Of a stretch of 33,399 bases of DNA, positions 17,460-25,792 are shown in pieces. Positions within the stretch are counted from its first letter, which is position 1, and every line of letters begins with the position of its first letter. The stretch is from contig JAILPG010000080.1 in NCBI GenBank assembly GCA_024699595.1, positions 1 through 33,399 of the forward strand, given 5' to 3'. A program made the position numbers and the translations under genes. The stretch is from Lachnospiraceae bacterium (GTDB taxonomy: Bacteria; Bacillota_A; Clostridia; Lachnospirales; Lachnospiraceae). Under the pieces are notes generated by a model, which made no database searches, was not told the origin of the DNA, and saw nothing but the letters and a program-made list of their open reading frames with translations.

Positions 17460-17573
17460 TCAGCCCTGACGCTGTTTGTGCTTGGGGTTTTCACAGATTA
17501 TTCTGATCCGGCCCTTTCTCTTGATGATCTTGCATTTTTCGCAGATCGGTTTTACTGATGATCTAACCTTCAC
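17460..17573 (-). CDS. rpmJ: 50S ribosomal protein bL36 (zinc-binding form)
   Basis: A 37-residue bL36 translated from GTG at 17573, read as [20 protein letters not shown]. The strong AAAGGAGG lies 6 nt upstream. The reading frame is open to 17711, but the family N-terminus and ribosome-binding site fix the start. Zinc ligands are C11, C14, C27 and H32. It is the first gene after the internal promoter at 17732-17760. Confidence 0.95.
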   Translation of the reverse strand: MKVRSSVKPICEKCKIIKRKGRIRIICENPKHKQRQG

Positions 17574-17676
17574 GGCGAACCTCCTTTCACTGCTGTCAAC
17601 AAGAACTGCCATGCAATTCCTACACACAGGATCAAATCCTGCCGGATCACCTTTTGGATGATCGCAATGCCCCGTA

Positions 17677-17729
17677 AAATGGGAAAAAATGCGCAAAAAA
17701 AGCATTCCCATTTAAAACGAGACCGTTTT
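17677..17729 (-). repeat. Hairpins in the rpmJ leader
   Basis: AAATGGGAA (17677-17685) pairs with TTCCCATTT (17705-17713), and the stem continues as TGC/GCA with a 4-nt bulge around an A-rich loop. A second palindrome, AAAACG/CGTTTT around AGAC (17714-17729), coincides with the predicted transcription start. Neither is a standard terminator. Confidence 0.5.
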
Positions 17730-17731
17730 AT

Positions 17732-17760
17732 ATATTATCACGGGCTGTGATAAATATCAA
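17732..17760 (-). promoter_or_regulatory. Internal promoter between infA and rpmJ
   Basis: On the minus strand, -35 TTGATA (17755-17760) and -10 TAATAT (17732-17737) are spaced by 17 nt. TTATCAC...GTGATAA, a 7-bp inverted repeat, occupies the spacer and the edges of both boxes (17735-17753), so it could be an operator. The start site would be near 17725, giving a leader of about 150 nt for rpmJ-rpsM-rpsK-rpsD-rpoA-rplQ. Confidence 0.6.
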
Positions 17761-17763
17761 CAA

Positions 17764-17982
17764 TTATTTATCTCTCCAGATTATCCTGCCTTTGGAAAGA
17801 TCGTAGGGCGACATCTCAAGCGTTACCTTGTCACCCGGAAGGATCCTGATAAAGTTCATTCGAAGCTTTCCGCTTATATGAGCAAGTACCTCATGATCAT
17901 TTTCAAGCTTTACGCGAAACATCGCATTAGGAAGCTTCTCTATCACAGTTCCTTCGATTTCTATTACATCGGTTTTTGACAT
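17764..17982 (-). CDS. infA: Translation initiation factor IF-1
   Basis: A 72-residue S1/OB-fold protein of exact family length. It begins [20 protein letters not shown] and has [18 protein letters not shown] and [20 protein letters not shown]. It binds the 30S A site during initiation. Its start overlaps the 3' end of the upstream KOW gene by 19 nt. The stop is followed at once by the internal promoter for rpmJ. Confidence 0.98.
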   Translation of the reverse strand: MSKTDVIEIEGTVIEKLPNAMFRVKLENDHEVLAHISGKLRMNFIRILPGDKVTLEMSPYDLSKGRIIWRDK

Positions 17983-18260
17983 TCATTGTCCTCCCTGTAC
18001 ATCCCGATCGCCCGTTTTATCTCTTCGTTTGTAACCTCCGGGCAGAGGTCATTACCACCGCTTAGCTTTTTTTCGATCTCCTCGTTAAAGGTGATTTTTT
18101 TTATCAGTCTGACATGCTTAAGTTTCTTTTTCTTAGGTCTGTCAACCGGCCTTAACTTTCCGTCTGACAGAAAAACCATGTCATTTTCTTCTTTTAATAT
18201 AATGTAGAGTTTATTTCGGTCATGTCCTGCCGTTGATACTGCATACAGTCCTTCATACAT
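17964..18260 (-). CDS. KOW-domain (L14e-like) putative RNA-binding protein
   Basis: A 98-residue protein starting [22 protein letters not shown]. The KOW-like beta core fills the first 45 residues, followed by a basic stretch ([15 protein letters not shown]) and an acidic helical tail. Similar genes are common between map and infA in Clostridia and are annotated as KOW or L14e/L6e/L27e-like (COG2163). The function is unproven; RNA or ribosome association is inferred. The frame is open to 18329, but that extension overlaps map, and AAGGCGG precedes the ATG at 18260. It overlaps infA by 19 nt. Confidence 0.8.
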   Translation of the reverse strand: MYEGLYAVSTAGHDRNKLYIILKEENDMVFLSDGKLRPVDRPKKKKLKHVRLIKKITFNEEIEKKLSGGNDLCPEVTNEEIKRAIGMYREDNECQKPM

Positions 18261-18297
18261 CTTATGTCCGCCTTTTAAGCTTAAGTCTGGCATATGC

Positions 18298-19053
18298 TCA
18301 GTGTGAAAGTGTGAGTATTTCAGGCTCACCGTCAGTTATTAAGATCGTATTCTCGTAGTGTGCGCTCGGAAGTCCGTCCGCCGTAACTACCGTCCAGTCA
18401 TCATCAAGCCATTCCACTTCCCAGGTCCCTAAGTTGATCATGGGTTCTATGGCCAGAGTCATGCCGGCTTTCAGCATTATACCTCTTTTTTTCTGCCTGA
18501 AATTAGGTATCTGCGGATCCTCATGAAGCTTAGTACCTATACCGTGGCCTACAAGATCCTCTACTATTCCGTATCCAAAGCCTTCTATGTAATCCGCGAT
18601 GGCATTTGATATATCATGAAGGTGATTGCCTTCCCTTGCCATCTTTATGCCCTCAAAGAAGCTCTGTTTTGTTCTCTCCACCAGATCTCTTACTTCAGGC
18701 TTTACGTTTCCTATCATGTAGGTACGTGCCGCATCGGAATGATATCCTTTATATATAAGGCCCGCATCAAGACTTACTATGTCGCCTTCTTTTAAGATCC
18801 TGTCCTTTTTGGGTATCCCGTGCACTACCTCATCGTTTACGGATACGCAGATCGATGCCGGATAACCGTTATAGTGGAGAAAATTCGGGACTCCGTCCAT
18901 CTCCTTTATTAGCTTTGCACCAAGCCTGTCTATATCCAGGGTGGACATTCCGGGCTTTAATGCTTCTCCAAGCTTATCATGCACATACTCGAGTCTTTTG
19001 CAGGACTCCCTCATGAGATCTATCTCTCTCTTGGATTTGATTGATACAGCCAT
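18298..19053 (-). CDS. map: Type I methionine aminopeptidase
   Basis: A 251-residue enzyme that removes the initiator methionine from new proteins. The metal ligands are in place: Asp in SLDAGL and HSDAARTY, His in GHGIGTKLHEDP, Glu in AIEPMI, and Glu in SAHYENT. It lacks the N-terminal zinc-finger extension of some Firmicute isoforms. It lies 12 nt after adk, in the usual secY-adk-map-infA order. Confidence 0.97.
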   Translation of the reverse strand: MAVSIKSKREIDLMRESCKRLEYVHDKLGEALKPGMSTLDIDRLGAKLIKEMDGVPNFLHYNGYPASICVSVNDEVVHGIPKKDRILKEGDIVSLDAGLIYKGYHSDAARTYMIGNVKPEVRDLVERTKQSFFEGIKMAREGNHLHDISNAIADYIEGFGYGIVEDLVGHGIGTKLHEDPQIPNFRQKKRGIMLKAGMTLAIEPMINLGTWEVEWLDDDWTVVTADGLPSAHYENTILITDGEPEILTLSH

Positions 19054-19065
19054 GGCATACTCCGC

Positions 19066-19707
19066 TTACTTTAAAATATTTTTTATATCTTCAAATACGA
19101 CATCGATATCCTTTGTGCCGTCGACCTCTTTGAGTATTCCTTTTTTCCCGTAATACTCTATAAGAGGAGCGGTCTGCTCATGATATACCGACAGTCTCTT
19201 CTTAACCGTCTCGGGCTTGTCGTCATCCCTTATTATGAGTGCGCTTCCACAGGTATCGCATACATCTTCGGTCTTCGGAGGCATGTATTTTACGTGATAG
19301 GTTGCACCGCATTTTACGCAGGCTCTTCTGCCGCTCATCCTGTTTACGATGTTTTCATCGGGCACATCAACATTTACGGCATAATCTATCTTTTCACCAA
19401 GCTTTGCAACTGCCTCGTCAAGGACTTCTGCCTGGGGGATCGTCCTCGGATAACCGTCAAGTACATATCCGTTTTTACAGTCATCCTTTGCCACTCTGTC
19501 AAGAAGGATCTTTACGGTAAGCTCGTCGGGTACCAGCTGCCCCTTGTCCATGTAGTTCTTTGCTTCCATGCCAAGTGCCGTCTGTTCCTTGATATTTGCC
19601 CTGAAGATATCTCCGGTAGAGATATGGGGAATACCGTACTCTGCGGCGATCCTCTTTGCCTGTGTTCCTTTCCCTGCTCCGGGGGCTCCAAGCATTATGA
19701 TCTTCAT
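19066..19707 (-). CDS. adk: Adenylate kinase, zinc-LID form
   Basis: A 213-residue enzyme that interconverts AMP + ATP and 2 ADP. The P-loop is GAPGAGKGT (7-15). The LID domain carries four zinc cysteines, C130, C133, C150 and C153. [14 protein letters not shown] is the AMP-binding region. The frame is open to 19788, but the start at 19707 ([15 protein letters not shown]) fits the family and has GAGG 8 nt upstream; the extension would run through the secY-adk hairpin. Confidence 0.97.
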   Translation of the reverse strand: MKIIMLGAPGAGKGTQAKRIAAEYGIPHISTGDIFRANIKEQTALGMEAKNYMDKGQLVPDELTVKILLDRVAKDDCKNGYVLDGYPRTIPQAEVLDEAVAKLGEKIDYAVNVDVPDENIVNRMSGRRACVKCGATYHVKYMPPKTEDVCDTCGSALIIRDDDKPETVKKRLSVYHEQTAPLIEYYGKKGILKEVDGTKDIDVVFEDIKNILK

Positions 19708-19738
19708 AATATTTTCCTCGATTTTCTTTACGTCAAAG

Positions 19739-19774
19739 GTCACATATCGGTGGGAAGACCCTCCGATATGTGAC
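19739..19774 (-). repeat. Strong hairpin in the secY-adk spacer
   Basis: GTCACATATCGG (19739-19750) and CCGATATGTGAC (19763-19774) pair perfectly over 12 bp. Inside them, after one mismatch, GGG pairs with CCC around a 4-nt loop. No U-run follows, so it is unlikely to be a complete terminator. It may set mRNA processing, stability or partial attenuation between secY and adk. Confidence 0.8.
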
Positions 19775-19795
19775 GATATGAAAAACAAATATTAA

Positions 19796-21109
19796 CTAAT
19801 CCGTTAAGAATCCCTTGTAGTTACGTACCAGCATCTGCGACTCGATCTGCTTGATCGTCTCAAGGATAACGCCGACGATGATGATGAGAGATGTTCCGCC
19901 GAAGGAAACGCTTGCTCTGAACAGTCCGTTGCAGATTATCGGTATGATAGCTACTATGATGAGTCCGACAGCTCCTATAAAGATTATGTAATTAAGTATC
20001 TTTGTAAGATAATCGCTTGTCGGCTTTCCGGGTCTGATTCCCGGTATGAAACCGCCCTGCTTCTTCATATTGTCGGCAACCTCAATGGGATTGAAGGTTA
20101 TCGATGTATAGAAGTAAGCAAAGAAGATAACAAGTACTATGTATAAGAGTGCTCCGAGTGAAAGAAGCGGAGTCTCGGTCTTAAACCAGTTACCTGAGTT
20201 AAGAGCCTGGAGTATCCTCTGCCACCACAAAGGGCCGTTCTTTCCTGAGAAAGAAGTGATCACTACCGGCAGCTGCATAAGGCTTGATGCAAAGATAATG
20301 GGAATAACGCCGCCCGTGTTTACCTTTAAGGGAATATGTGAGGACTGTCCGCCGACTGTCTTTCTTCCCTGTACCTTCTTGGCATACTGTACCGGGATCC
20401 TGCGCTCTGCACCGTTTAACATGATCGTAAGCACTACCGTGACAAGCACGATCGCAAGTATGATCACGGCTGCAAGAACCGCTGTTGCAAAGGATTTATC
20501 CTTCATCTTGGTCTCGTAAAGAGACGCAAAATCCTGAGGTATCCTTGAAATGATATTGATAACAAGGACTATGGATATACCGTTTCCTACTCCGTTTTCG
20601 GTGATCTGTTCACCTATCCACATAAGGAAAGCCGAACCTGCCGTAAGGGCTACGATAACCGTGATAACGCTAAGTGCGTTGTATTTTTCCAGAAGTCCCT
20701 GTCTTCCGAATCCGATAGCCATTGCCATGGACTCGATAAGTGAAAGACCTACCGTTACATAACGGGTGATGGACGCTATCTTCTTACGTCCGTCCTCGCC
20801 TTCCTTCTGCATTTCCTCAAGCTTGGGGATGGCGATAGTCAAAAGCTGCATTATGATCGAGCTTGTGATGTAAGGAGTGATGCTCAGTGCAAAAACTGAC
20901 ATCTTCTCAAACGATCCGCCGGTGAATGCATCAAGGAAACTGAAAGAATCACCCATTACGTTCTTGATCCAGTTTGAAAAATAAGTTCTGTCAACGCCCG
21001 GAACAGGTAACTGCGAACCCAGACGGATGACAATAAGCATTAAAAATGTAAATATAAGCTTATTTCTGATCTCTTTGATCTTAAAAGCATTTTGTAACGT
21101 TTTGAACAT
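19796..21109 (-). CDS. secY: Protein translocase channel SecY
   Basis: A 437-residue integral membrane protein with about ten transmembrane segments. It begins [31 protein letters not shown] and carries GSQLPVPGVD, FALSITPYITSSIIMQLLT, GVIPIIFASSLMQLP and FIPGIRPGKPTSDYL. It is the protein-conducting pore of SecYEG. Its ATG overlaps the rplO stop by one base (TGATG), so the two are translationally coupled. A spacer with a strong hairpin follows before adk. Confidence 0.98.
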   Translation of the reverse strand: MFKTLQNAFKIKEIRNKLIFTFLMLIVIRLGSQLPVPGVDRTYFSNWIKNVMGDSFSFLDAFTGGSFEKMSVFALSITPYITSSIIMQLLTIAIPKLEEMQKEGEDGRKKIASITRYVTVGLSLIESMAMAIGFGRQGLLEKYNALSVITVIVALTAGSAFLMWIGEQITENGVGNGISIVLVINIISRIPQDFASLYETKMKDKSFATAVLAAVIILAIVLVTVVLTIMLNGAERRIPVQYAKKVQGRKTVGGQSSHIPLKVNTGGVIPIIFASSLMQLPVVITSFSGKNGPLWWQRILQALNSGNWFKTETPLLSLGALLYIVLVIFFAYFYTSITFNPIEVADNMKKQGGFIPGIRPGKPTSDYLTKILNYIIFIGAVGLIIVAIIPIICNGLFRASVSFGGTSLIIIVGVILETIKQIESQMLVRNYKGFLTD

Positions 21110-21549
21110 CAGATCACCTCTGCATTTCCGCCAACAGCCTCTATCTTCTCCTTAGCTGATGCACTGAATGCATTAGCCTGCACCGTAAGCTTCTTTGTAA
21201 GATTTCCGTTTCCGAGTATCTTCACGCCGTCTCTCGGATTCTTAATGATACCGCTTTCGATAAGGGAATCTACATTAACCGTTGCTCCGTCATCAAATCT
21301 TTCAAGAACCGATAAATTGATCGCTACGATGTCCTTAGTGTTCCTGTTCTTGAATCCTCTCTTGGGAATTCTTCTGTATAAAGGCATCTGACCACCTTCG
21401 AAACCGACTCTGGGAGCACCTGAACGTGCCTTCTGACCCTTGTGTCCTTTTCCGGCTGTCTTGCCGTTTCCTGATCCGTGTCCACGACCTCTTCTAAAAT
21501 TATCATTATGAGTCGAACCCTTTGCAGGTCTTAGATTTGATAATTCCAT
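21109..21549 (-). CDS. rplO: 50S ribosomal protein uL15
   Basis: A 146-residue uL15 of normal length. The N-terminal Arg/Gly-rich extension ([19 protein letters not shown]) threads into the 50S core, and the C-terminal globular part has [17 protein letters not shown]. Its stop overlaps the secY start; it follows rpmD. Confidence 0.97.
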   Translation of the reverse strand: MELSNLRPAKGSTHNDNFRRGRGHGSGNGKTAGKGHKGQKARSGAPRVGFEGGQMPLYRRIPKRGFKNRNTKDIVAINLSVLERFDDGATVNVDSLIESGIIKNPRDGVKILGNGNLTKKLTVQANAFSASAKEKIEAVGGNAEVI

Positions 21550-21560
21550 TGTGACACCTC

Positions 21561-21746
21561 CTATACTTCTTCTACTTTAACCAAATGACTGACCTGCTTT
21601 ACCATTCCCCTTACAGCGTCATTATCTGGAAGCTCCACTGTCTTTCCAAGCTTCCTTAAGCCCAAAGCTTCTACTGTTGCTCTGTGTTTAGGTATCGATC
21701 CTATGGTGGATCTTACCAGCGTAACTTTTATTCTTTTATCTGCCAC
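21561..21746 (-). CDS. rpmD: 50S ribosomal protein uL30
   Basis: A 61-residue bacterial-length uL30: [20 protein letters not shown] and a C-terminal [15 protein letters not shown]. The start is GTG, with AGGAGG 8 nt upstream. It lies between rpsE and rplO in the canonical spc order. Confidence 0.97.
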   Translation of the reverse strand: MADKRIKVTLVRSTIGSIPKHRATVEALGLRKLGKTVELPDNDAVRGMVKQVSHLVKVEEV

Positions 21747-21793
21747 TTTTCATTCCTCCTGTGAAGTTCGCTTAAGCGCTCTGTTTCCCGCTA

Positions 21794-22303
21794 CTATCCT
21801 ACGATCTCTTCTATGGATTTTCCACGAAGACGGGCTACCTCTTCCGGAGTCTTTAACTGACTTAATGCTTCGATGGTAGCAAGTACTACGTTCTGTTTGT
21901 TATTGGATCCCAGTGATTTTGTACGGATGTTCTTGATACCTGCAAGCTCGCAGACCGAACGTGCGGGACCTCCCGCGATAACACCGGTACCTTCGGGAGC
22001 TCTCTTTAAGAGTACGTTGGCTCCTCCGAATTTGCCGATATAATCATGAGTGATACTTCCGTTTTCATCAAGAGCAACATTTATAAGTCTCTTCATGGCA
22101 TCTTCCTTGCCCTTGCGGATCGCCTCGGGAATTTCGGCTGCCTTTCCAAGACCTGCGCCAACATGACCATTGCCATCGCCTACAACAACCAGAGCTGAGA
22201 AGCGCATGTTACGTCCACCTTTAACAACCTTTGTTACTCTCTTGATCGAAACAACCTTCTCTTCGAGTTCGAGGTTGTTCACATCTATGATCGTACGTTT
22301 CAT
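21794..22303 (-). CDS. rpsE: 30S ribosomal protein uS5
   Basis: A 169-residue uS5, which takes part in decoding accuracy. The N-terminal dsRNA-binding-like domain contains [28 protein letters not shown] sequence and [20 protein letters not shown]; the C-terminal part has [19 protein letters not shown]. It follows rplR after 15 nt. Confidence 0.97.
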   Translation of the reverse strand: MKRTIIDVNNLELEEKVVSIKRVTKVVKGGRNMRFSALVVVGDGNGHVGAGLGKAAEIPEAIRKGKEDAMKRLINVALDENGSITHDYIGKFGGANVLLKRAPEGTGVIAGGPARSVCELAGIKNIRTKSLGSNNKQNVVLATIEALSQLKTPEEVARLRGKSIEEIVG

Positions 22304-22318
22304 GTTCTATCTCCCTTC

Positions 22319-22687
22319 CTAAAATTCTAATCCGGCTTCTCTGGCCGCATCTGCCAATGCCTTGATCTTACCCTGATATATAAAGCCGCCTCTGTCAAAA
22401 ACAACTTCCTTGATGCCTTTATCAAGTGCTCTGCCTGCAATGACTTTTCCAAGATATGCTGCAGCTTCAACATTGTTGGTCTTCTCAAGCTCTGCCTTAA
22501 CGTCCTTTTCAACCGTTGAAGCAGAAACAAGGGTATTTCCCTTTGTGTCATCTATAATCTGAGCATACATATGATCATTGCTTCTGAATACGGAAAGACG
22601 AGGTACCTCGGCAGTGCCGTTTAAACGGTTACGTACTCTCAAATGCTTTTTCTTTCTTACTTCTGATCTGGATTTTTTACTAACCAT
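22319..22687 (-). CDS. rplR: 50S ribosomal protein uL18
   Basis: A 122-residue 5S rRNA-binding protein with the basic N-terminus [20 protein letters not shown] and the conserved [19 protein letters not shown] and [24 protein letters not shown]. It lies between rplF and rpsE. Confidence 0.97.
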   Translation of the reverse strand: MVSKKSRSEVRKKKHLRVRNRLNGTAEVPRLSVFRSNDHMYAQIIDDTKGNTLVSASTVEKDVKAELEKTNNVEAAAYLGKVIAGRALDKGIKEVVFDRGGFIYQGKIKALADAAREAGLEF

Positions 22688-22706
22688 TCTTCACACTCTC
22701 CTTCTC

Positions 22707-23249
22707 TTACTTCTTACCTGTCTTGCCGACCTTACGTCTTATGGTCTCATCAGCATACTTGATACCCTTGCCCTTGTAAGGTTCAGGTCTTCTCTTGTCT
22801 CTGATCTCAGCCGCGTACTGTCCGACTTTTTCTTTATCGATACCCTTAACGGTTATCTTGTTGGTTCCTTCAAGAACCGTCTCGATACCCTCGGGATCTT
22901 CCAACTCTACAGGATGAGAATAGCCGAGTGATAATACAAGCTTCTTACCCTGCTTCTGTGCCCTGTAACCAACACCGTTGATCTCAAGGACCTTTTCATA
23001 TCCATTGGTCACACCGGTTACCATATTGTTGAGAAGAGTTCTCGTAAGGCCGTGAAGTGCCTTCATTCTCTTAAGATCGTTGGGACGTGTAACAGTAAGC
23101 TCACCTCCGTCAAGCTTGATCTCCATCTCGGGAACCAGTACTCTCTCAAGCGTACCCTTAGGACCCTTTACAGTCACCTTATTATTTTCTGCAATATCTA
23201 CCGTAACGCCTGCAGGTATTGCGATTGGCATTTTTCCTATTCGTGACAT
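22707..23249 (-). CDS. rplF: 50S ribosomal protein uL6
   Basis: A 180-residue uL6 with two repeated alpha/beta domains. It begins [15 protein letters not shown] and ends in the conserved [16 protein letters not shown] region. The frame is open 48 nt further upstream, but the ATG at 23249 fits the family and has AGGAGG 7 nt before it. It follows rpsH. Confidence 0.97.
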   Translation of the reverse strand: MSRIGKMPIAIPAGVTVDIAENNKVTVKGPKGTLERVLVPEMEIKLDGGELTVTRPNDLKRMKALHGLTRTLLNNMVTGVTNGYEKVLEINGVGYRAQKQGKKLVLSLGYSHPVELEDPEGIETVLEGTNKITVKGIDKEKVGQYAAEIRDKRRPEPYKGKGIKYADETIRRKVGKTGKK

Positions 23250-23290
23250 GCCCGTACCTCCTGTTTTTCTTTTGCAAAACTGTGTTTTAC

Positions 23291-23692
23291 TTACCACACG
23301 AAGCAGAGAACTTCGCCGCCTACTCCGGCCTTTCTTGCTTCCTTGTCTGTTATTACTCCGTTGTTGGTTGAAATGATAGCTATTCCGAGACCGCCCAGTA
23401 CTCTGGGAAGCTCATCCTTACCGGCATATACTCTAAGACCCGGCTTGGAGATCCTCTTAAGTCCGGAGATGATCTTTTCGTTCTTGTCCTCGCCATACTT
23501 TAATGTAATATGTATGCTCTTAAAGGAACCGTCATCTATAAGCTCGTATTTCTTGATATATCCTTCGTTGTACAGAATCTCAGCAATAGCGAGTTTCATC
23601 TTGGATGAAGGAACATCTACGGTATCGTGCTTTGCAGTGTTGGCATTACGTATTCTTGTAAGCATATCTGCAATAGGATCACTTGTTGTCAT
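23291..23692 (-). CDS. rpsH: 30S ribosomal protein uS8
   Basis: A 133-residue uS8, a primary 16S rRNA binder. It begins [20 protein letters not shown] and ends with [31 protein letters not shown] is the conserved C-terminal core. The frame is open to 23740, but the ATG at 23692 has AGGAGG upstream and is the family start. In E. coli S8 controls the spc operon by binding its mRNA. Here the 146-nt spacer just upstream holds three hairpins. Confidence 0.97.
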   Translation of the reverse strand: MTTSDPIADMLTRIRNANTAKHDTVDVPSSKMKLAIAEILYNEGYIKKYELIDDGSFKSIHITLKYGEDKNEKIISGLKRISKPGLRVYAGKDELPRVLGGLGIAIISTNNGVITDKEARKAGVGGEVLCFVW

Positions 23693-23718
23693 TTTATTTC
23701 CTCCTGAATTCTCTATAT

Positions 23719-23739
23719 TGAACGAATGCAATTCGTTCA
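23719..23739 (-). repeat. GAACGAAT hairpin, copy 2, before rpsH
   Basis: TGAACGAAT (23719-23727) and ATTCGTTCA (23731-23739) form a 9-bp perfect stem around GCA. In the transcript it is followed by ATATAGAG and then the rpsH AGGAGG about 13 nt away. It matches the hairpin before rpsD (16359-16375), including flanking bases. Confidence 0.7.
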
Positions 23740-23747
23740 CCCTGCGC

Positions 23748-23784
23748 CGATCGCGAGCTGTTTACAGCCTTCCCATCGCGATCG
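23748..23784 (-). repeat. Middle hairpin of the rpsN-rpsH spacer
   Basis: CGATCGCGA (23748-23756) and TCGCGATCG (23776-23784) are exact reverse complements. The 19-nt interior contains a nested GCTG/CAGC hairpin (23757-23768). Confidence 0.7.
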
Positions 23785-23800
23785 TGTGCATCTATTCTTT

Positions 23801-23833
23801 ATCGTAAACGAAATTTTTAATTTCGTTTATGAT
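23801..23833 (-). repeat. Hairpin directly after rpsN
   Basis: TAAACGAAAT (23805-23814) and ATTTCGTTTA (23820-23829) form a 10-bp stem around 5 nt. The stem extends to 14 bp (23801-23833) through one wobble pair. It is AT-rich, lies 5 nt past the rpsN stop, and has no following U-run, so it is not a clear terminator. Confidence 0.7.
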
Positions 23834-23838
23834 AAAAC

Positions 23839-24024
23839 TTACCAGCTGGCCTTCTTAACACCCGGAATCTGTCCTTTGTATGCAAGCTCACGGAAACAGA
23901 TTCTGCAGATTCCGTACTTTCTTAAATATGCATGTGGACGTCCACATATCCTGCAACGACTGTATTCTCTTGTGGAGAATTTCTGCTTGCGCTGCTGCTT
24001 TAACTTCATTGCTGTCTTAGCCAT
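23839..24024 (-). CDS. rpsN: 30S ribosomal protein uS14, zinc-type (type Z)
   Basis: A 61-residue zinc-binding uS14 with ligands C24, C27, C40 and C43 in [20 protein letters not shown]. It ends in the canonical [20 protein letters not shown]-type spacing precedes the ATG. It follows rplE, and a 146-nt hairpin-rich spacer separates it from rpsH. Confidence 0.97.
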   Translation of the reverse strand: MAKTAMKLKQQRKQKFSTREYSRCRICGRPHAYLRKYGICRICFRELAYKGQIPGVKKASW

Positions 24025-24042
24025 GAATCATTCCTCCTTAAA

Positions 24043-24582
24043 TTACTTTGAAAAAGGCATGCCAAACTGTGTCAGCAGCTCTCTTGCTTCTTCATCGGTC
24101 TTTGCTGTCGTAACAACGATAACGTCCATACCTCTGACCTTGTCAATCTTATCGTATTCTATCTCAGGGAAGATGATCTGTTCCTTGATACCAAGAGCAT
24201 AATTGCCTCTTCCGTCGAAAGCATTGGGATTAACGCCACGGAAGTCACGTACTCTCGGAAGTGCAAGGTTTACGAGTCTGTCAAGAAAATCATACATTCT
24301 CTCTCCGCGAAGAGTTACCTTACAACCGATATTCATTCCCTCTCTGATCTTGAAGTTTGCGATAGCGTTCTTTGCACGTGTGATCACAACCTTCTGACCC
24401 GAAATTGTCTCAAGATCCTTAACGGCCGACTCAAGAATCTTTGCATTATCCTTAGCCTCGCCGACACCCATGTTGATGACTATCTTGTCAACCTTGGGTA
24501 CTTCCATCTTGTTCTTATATCCAAATTTTTTGATCATTGAGTCAACGATCTGATCTTTATATAAATCCTTATATCTGCTCAA
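24043..24582 (-). CDS. rplE: 50S ribosomal protein uL5
   Basis: A 179-residue 5S rRNA-binding protein of normal length, with [35 protein letters not shown] and [21 protein letters not shown]. The start is TTG, with GGAGG 9 nt upstream and no alternative ATG nearby. It lies between rplX and rpsN. Confidence 0.97.
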   Translation of the reverse strand: MSRYKDLYKDQIVDSMIKKFGYKNKMEVPKVDKIVINMGVGEAKDNAKILESAVKDLETISGQKVVITRAKNAIANFKIREGMNIGCKVTLRGERMYDFLDRLVNLALPRVRDFRGVNPNAFDGRGNYALGIKEQIIFPEIEYDKIDKVRGMDVIVVTTAKTDEEARELLTQFGMPFSK

Positions 24583-24608
24583 CCTTGGAAACCTCCTCTC
24601 CCTTAGAT

Positions 24609-24914
24609 TTAATCAACAACTTCGCCCGTCTTCTTGTCATAACGGACCTTCTTGTCGTTTTCGAACTTAAATCCTATCCTTGTGGGTTTGCCCTTGTTTA
24701 CAAACATTACGTTGGATGCATCGATATAAGCTTCTTTCTCAACAATACCACCGTTCTGGTTTGCTACTGAGGGTTTTGTGTGTCTCTTTACTATGTTGAC
24801 ACCCTCAACGATAACTTTTCCGTTCTTCTGATCTACTACTAAAACCTTGCCTTCGCTTCCTACATCTTTACCGGCGATAACTCTGACAGTATCGCCCTTC
24901 TTTATCTTCATCAT
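24609..24914 (-). CDS. rplX: 50S ribosomal protein uL24
   Basis: A 101-residue assembly-initiator protein with an N-terminal KOW motif: [22 protein letters not shown]. Two ATG codons are adjacent. The first, with GGAGG 9 nt upstream, is the better start. It lies between rplN and rplE. Confidence 0.97.
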   Translation of the reverse strand: MMKIKKGDTVRVIAGKDVGSEGKVLVVDQKNGKVIVEGVNIVKRHTKPSVANQNGGIVEKEAYIDASNVMFVNKGKPTRIGFKFENDKKVRYDKKTGEVVD

Positions 24915-24927
24915 CGATAAATACCTC

Positions 24928-25296
24928 CTATAATACTTCCGGAGCCAAAGAAACGATTCTCATGAACTGTTTTTCACGAAGCTCTCTTGCTACGGGTCCG
25001 AAAATACGTGTTCCTCTTGGCGTCTTATCTTCTTTGATGATAACTGCGGCATTTTCATCGAATTTTATATAGGAGCCGTCCTTACGGCGGGCACCCTTAA
25101 CAGTACGTACAACTACGGCTCTGACAACATCGCCTTTCTTAACAACTCCGCCGGGCGTTGCATCTTTAACGGTAGCGACGATAATATCACCGATATTTGC
25201 ATATCTTCTTGTGGATCCGCCCATAACCCTGATGCACAGAAGTTCTTTGGCACCGGTATTATCAGCGACCTTAAGTCTGCTTTCCTGCTGTATCAT
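24928..25296 (-). CDS. rplN: 50S ribosomal protein uL14
   Basis: A 122-residue uL14 of exact family length: [61 protein letters not shown] and [12 protein letters not shown]. It lies between rpsQ and rplX. Confidence 0.98.
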   Translation of the reverse strand: MIQQESRLKVADNTGAKELLCIRVMGGSTRRYANIGDIIVATVKDATPGGVVKKGDVVRAVVVRTVKGARRKDGSYIKFDENAAVIIKEDKTPRGTRIFGPVARELREKQFMRIVSLAPEVL

Positions 25297-25314
25297 GCTA
25301 TTTGTCTCCTTCTC

Positions 25315-25569
25315 TTATTTAGCCTTTTCAACGATCTCGACAAGTCTCCATCTCTTATCCTTTGAAAGACGTCTTGTCTCCATAACCTTTACCGTATCGC
25401 CGATATTGCATTCGTTATTCTCGTCATGAGCCTTGAGCTTATATGTGTTCTTAACGATCTTCTTGTAGATCGGATGCTTAACATGGTCCTCTACAGCTAC
25501 TACGATGGTCTTGTCCATCTTATTGCTGACCACTTTACGGGTACGGGTCTTTCTTAAGTTTCTTTCCAT
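25315..25569 (-). CDS. rpsQ: 30S ribosomal protein uS17
   Basis: An 84-residue OB-fold primary rRNA binder: [39 protein letters not shown] and [27 protein letters not shown] lies one codon before the ATG at 25569; GGGAG is 6 nt from the ATG but only 3 nt from the GTG, so the ATG is chosen. It lies between rpmC and rplN. Confidence 0.97.
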   Translation of the reverse strand: MERNLRKTRTRKVVSNKMDKTIVVAVEDHVKHPIYKKIVKNTYKLKAHDENNECNIGDTVKVMETRRLSKDKRWRLVEIVEKAK

Positions 25570-25582
25570 CACTTACTCCCTC

Positions 25583-25792
25583 CTACGCCTCTGCCTTAGC
25601 TTTTTCGGTAATGCAGGTCTGGATCCTTGCGATATTCCTTCTTACTTCCCTGATCCTGCTGGTATTGTCAAGCTGATTGGTTGCGTTCTGGAATCTTAAA
25701 TTAAAGAGTTCTTTCTTAGCTGCCACAAGATCTTCATTAAGCTCTTTAGCACTTTTTGATTTCAGTTCTTCTACATATGTATTAGTCTTCAT
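25583..25792 (-). CDS. rpmC: 50S ribosomal protein uL29
   Basis: A 69-residue helical protein near the peptide exit tunnel: [44 protein letters not shown] sequence. Its ATG overlaps the rplP stop by one base (TAATG), indicating coupled translation. Confidence 0.97.
   Translation of the reverse strand: MKTNTYVEELKSKSAKELNEDLVAAKKELFNLRFQNATNQLDNTSRIREVRRNIARIQTCITEKAKAEA

Noticed and set aside
17574..17711. 46-codon N-terminal extension of rpmJ
   Set aside because: bL36 is a 37-residue protein; GTG at 17573 is preceded by AAAGGAGG.
19180..19773. 197-codon plus-strand frame opposite adk
   Set aside because: It is a shadow of adk, with no family resemblance and no ribosome-binding context.
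19708..19788. 27-codon N-terminal extension of adk
   Set aside because: It runs through the secY-adk hairpin; the ATG at 19707 has a good ribosome-binding site and the standard [10 protein letters not shown] start.
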